From an uncultured Lachnospiraceae bacterium (GTDB lineage: Bacteria; Bacillota; Clostridia; Lachnospirales; Lachnospiraceae), in assembly GCA_951801955.1 (NCBI GenBank), contig CATOOV010000004.1, positions 29,673 through 93,672 of the forward strand: a stretch of DNA of 64,000 nt, read 5' to 3'. The translations under genes and the position numbers were made by a program. The notes beneath the pieces were generated by a model. The model searched no databases. It was not told the DNA's origin and saw only the letters and a program-made list of their open reading frames with translations. Below, one piece after another: positions 63,720 to 64,000 of the stretch; positions within the stretch are counted from its first letter, which is position 1, and every line of letters begins with the position of its first letter.

Positions 63720-64000
63720 TTATTTTACGGTAATCTTAATGGTTGCCTTCTTCTTGTTGAAGGTTGTAGCAGTAATCGTTGCCTTTCCTTTCTTCACTGC
63801 CTTGATCTTTCCACTGGAAGATACCGTTGCTATCTTTTTGTTGCTGGTCTTGTAAGTAATCTTGTAACTTGCAGTATTCTTTGTCAGTTTTGCCTTCAAC
63901 TGGAAGGTCTTGCCCTTCTTCAAGGTCTTGCTCTTAGCGTTTAAGGTGATCTTCTTGGGCGCTGCCTTTACGGTAATGGTACATTTTGCACTCTTGCCGT
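63720..64000 (-). CDS. C-terminal end of a second Big_2-repeat exoprotein (5' part beyond window)
   Basis: The frame is open to the right edge (93 codons plus stop). It encodes a Big_2 repeat with ITVKAAPKKITLNAKSKTL and ends KKATIKITVK. It differs from the last 93 residues of the GH127 protein by one residue (KTLKKGK against KTLRKGK), and by about seven bases in 280. The full protein is therefore another large exported protein, probably also an enzyme or adhesin, with the same wall-binding tail. The domain that this tail carries is not visible. Confidence 0.9.
   Translation of the reverse strand, partial: GKSAKCTITVKAAPKKITLNAKSKTLKKGKTFQLKAKLTKNTASYKITYKTSNKKIATVSSSGKIKAVKKGKATITATTFNKKKATIKITVK

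Overview
The window reads as chromosomal DNA of a low-GC Gram-positive anaerobe of the Clostridia, most likely a Lachnospiraceae-type gut bacterium. Supporting signs are AGGAGG-type ribosome sites, Gram-positive sortase and sensor kinases, a secreted GH127 glycosidase with Big_2-type repeats, a BspA-like leucine-rich-repeat protein, a two-subunit class I fumarase, DUF951 and DUF4173 proteins, and an apparent exosortase-G (XrtG-type) locus. No rRNA, CRISPR array, transposase or phage gene was seen. The one tRNA is the initiator tRNA-fMet.

Layout. 1-5.4 kb: right flank of a putative exosortase-G locus (a GT-C-like membrane protein cut by the window edge, a surface protein with a C-terminal sorting signal, a small PTPS-like protein). 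5.6-10.1 kb: housekeeping (rpsF-ssb-rpsR, an anchored hydrolase, DUF951, a sirtuin, a class B sortase). 10.4-17.1 kb: a defence-like island. It holds a tight four-gene plus-strand cassette (TIR protein, prion-like/helical partner, SPFH-like protein, membrane-SH3 protein) next to a convergent AAA ATPase/RloB pair. 17.3-21 kb: a MacA/MacB-like efflux operon. 21-24 kb: M19 dipeptidase, SH3-NlpC/P60 peptidase and cysteine synthase. 24.5-31 kb: tRNA-fMet, an FMN-binding lipoprotein, two chemotaxis receptors, an Orn/Lys/Arg decarboxylase-family enzyme and an unknown coiled-coil protein with a sigma-28-like promoter. 32-36 kb: fumarase, DUF4173, and an HTH/DUF2975 pair with a perfect palindromic operator candidate. 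36.4-42.4 kb: a six-gene, uncharacterised ABC-transporter operon. 43-50 kb: an AgrC/AgrA-type kinase and LytTR regulator divergent from the BspA-like surface protein. 50-54 kb: an OmpR-type two-component system. 54-60 kb: the 1836-residue GH127 exoprotein. 60-64 kb: phosphopentomutase, a CmpB-like membrane protein, and the tail of a second Big_2 exoprotein that is an almost identical inverted copy of the end of the GH127 gene.

Two themes stand out. First, the TIR cassette: the TIR protein's C-terminus and its partner's N-terminal region carry the same short beta-arc/RHIM-like motif (GVIFGD.A / GVVFGD.A), the second next to a Q/N-rich repeat tract. This suggests effector recruitment by homotypic amyloid-type contacts, linked to an SPFH-like scaffold and a membrane SH3 protein. 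I regard it as the best candidate for an undescribed (anti-phage or cell-death) system. Second, the intergenic spaces hold at least seven families of palindromic or terminal-inverted-repeat elements of 60-360 bp, some mosaic, some truncated. They explain almost all of the long gene-free stretches.

A possible regulatory link was also seen: 11-bp-period direct repeats (TTTGTAA cores) lie upstream of both the OmpR-type regulator and the MacAB-like efflux operon.
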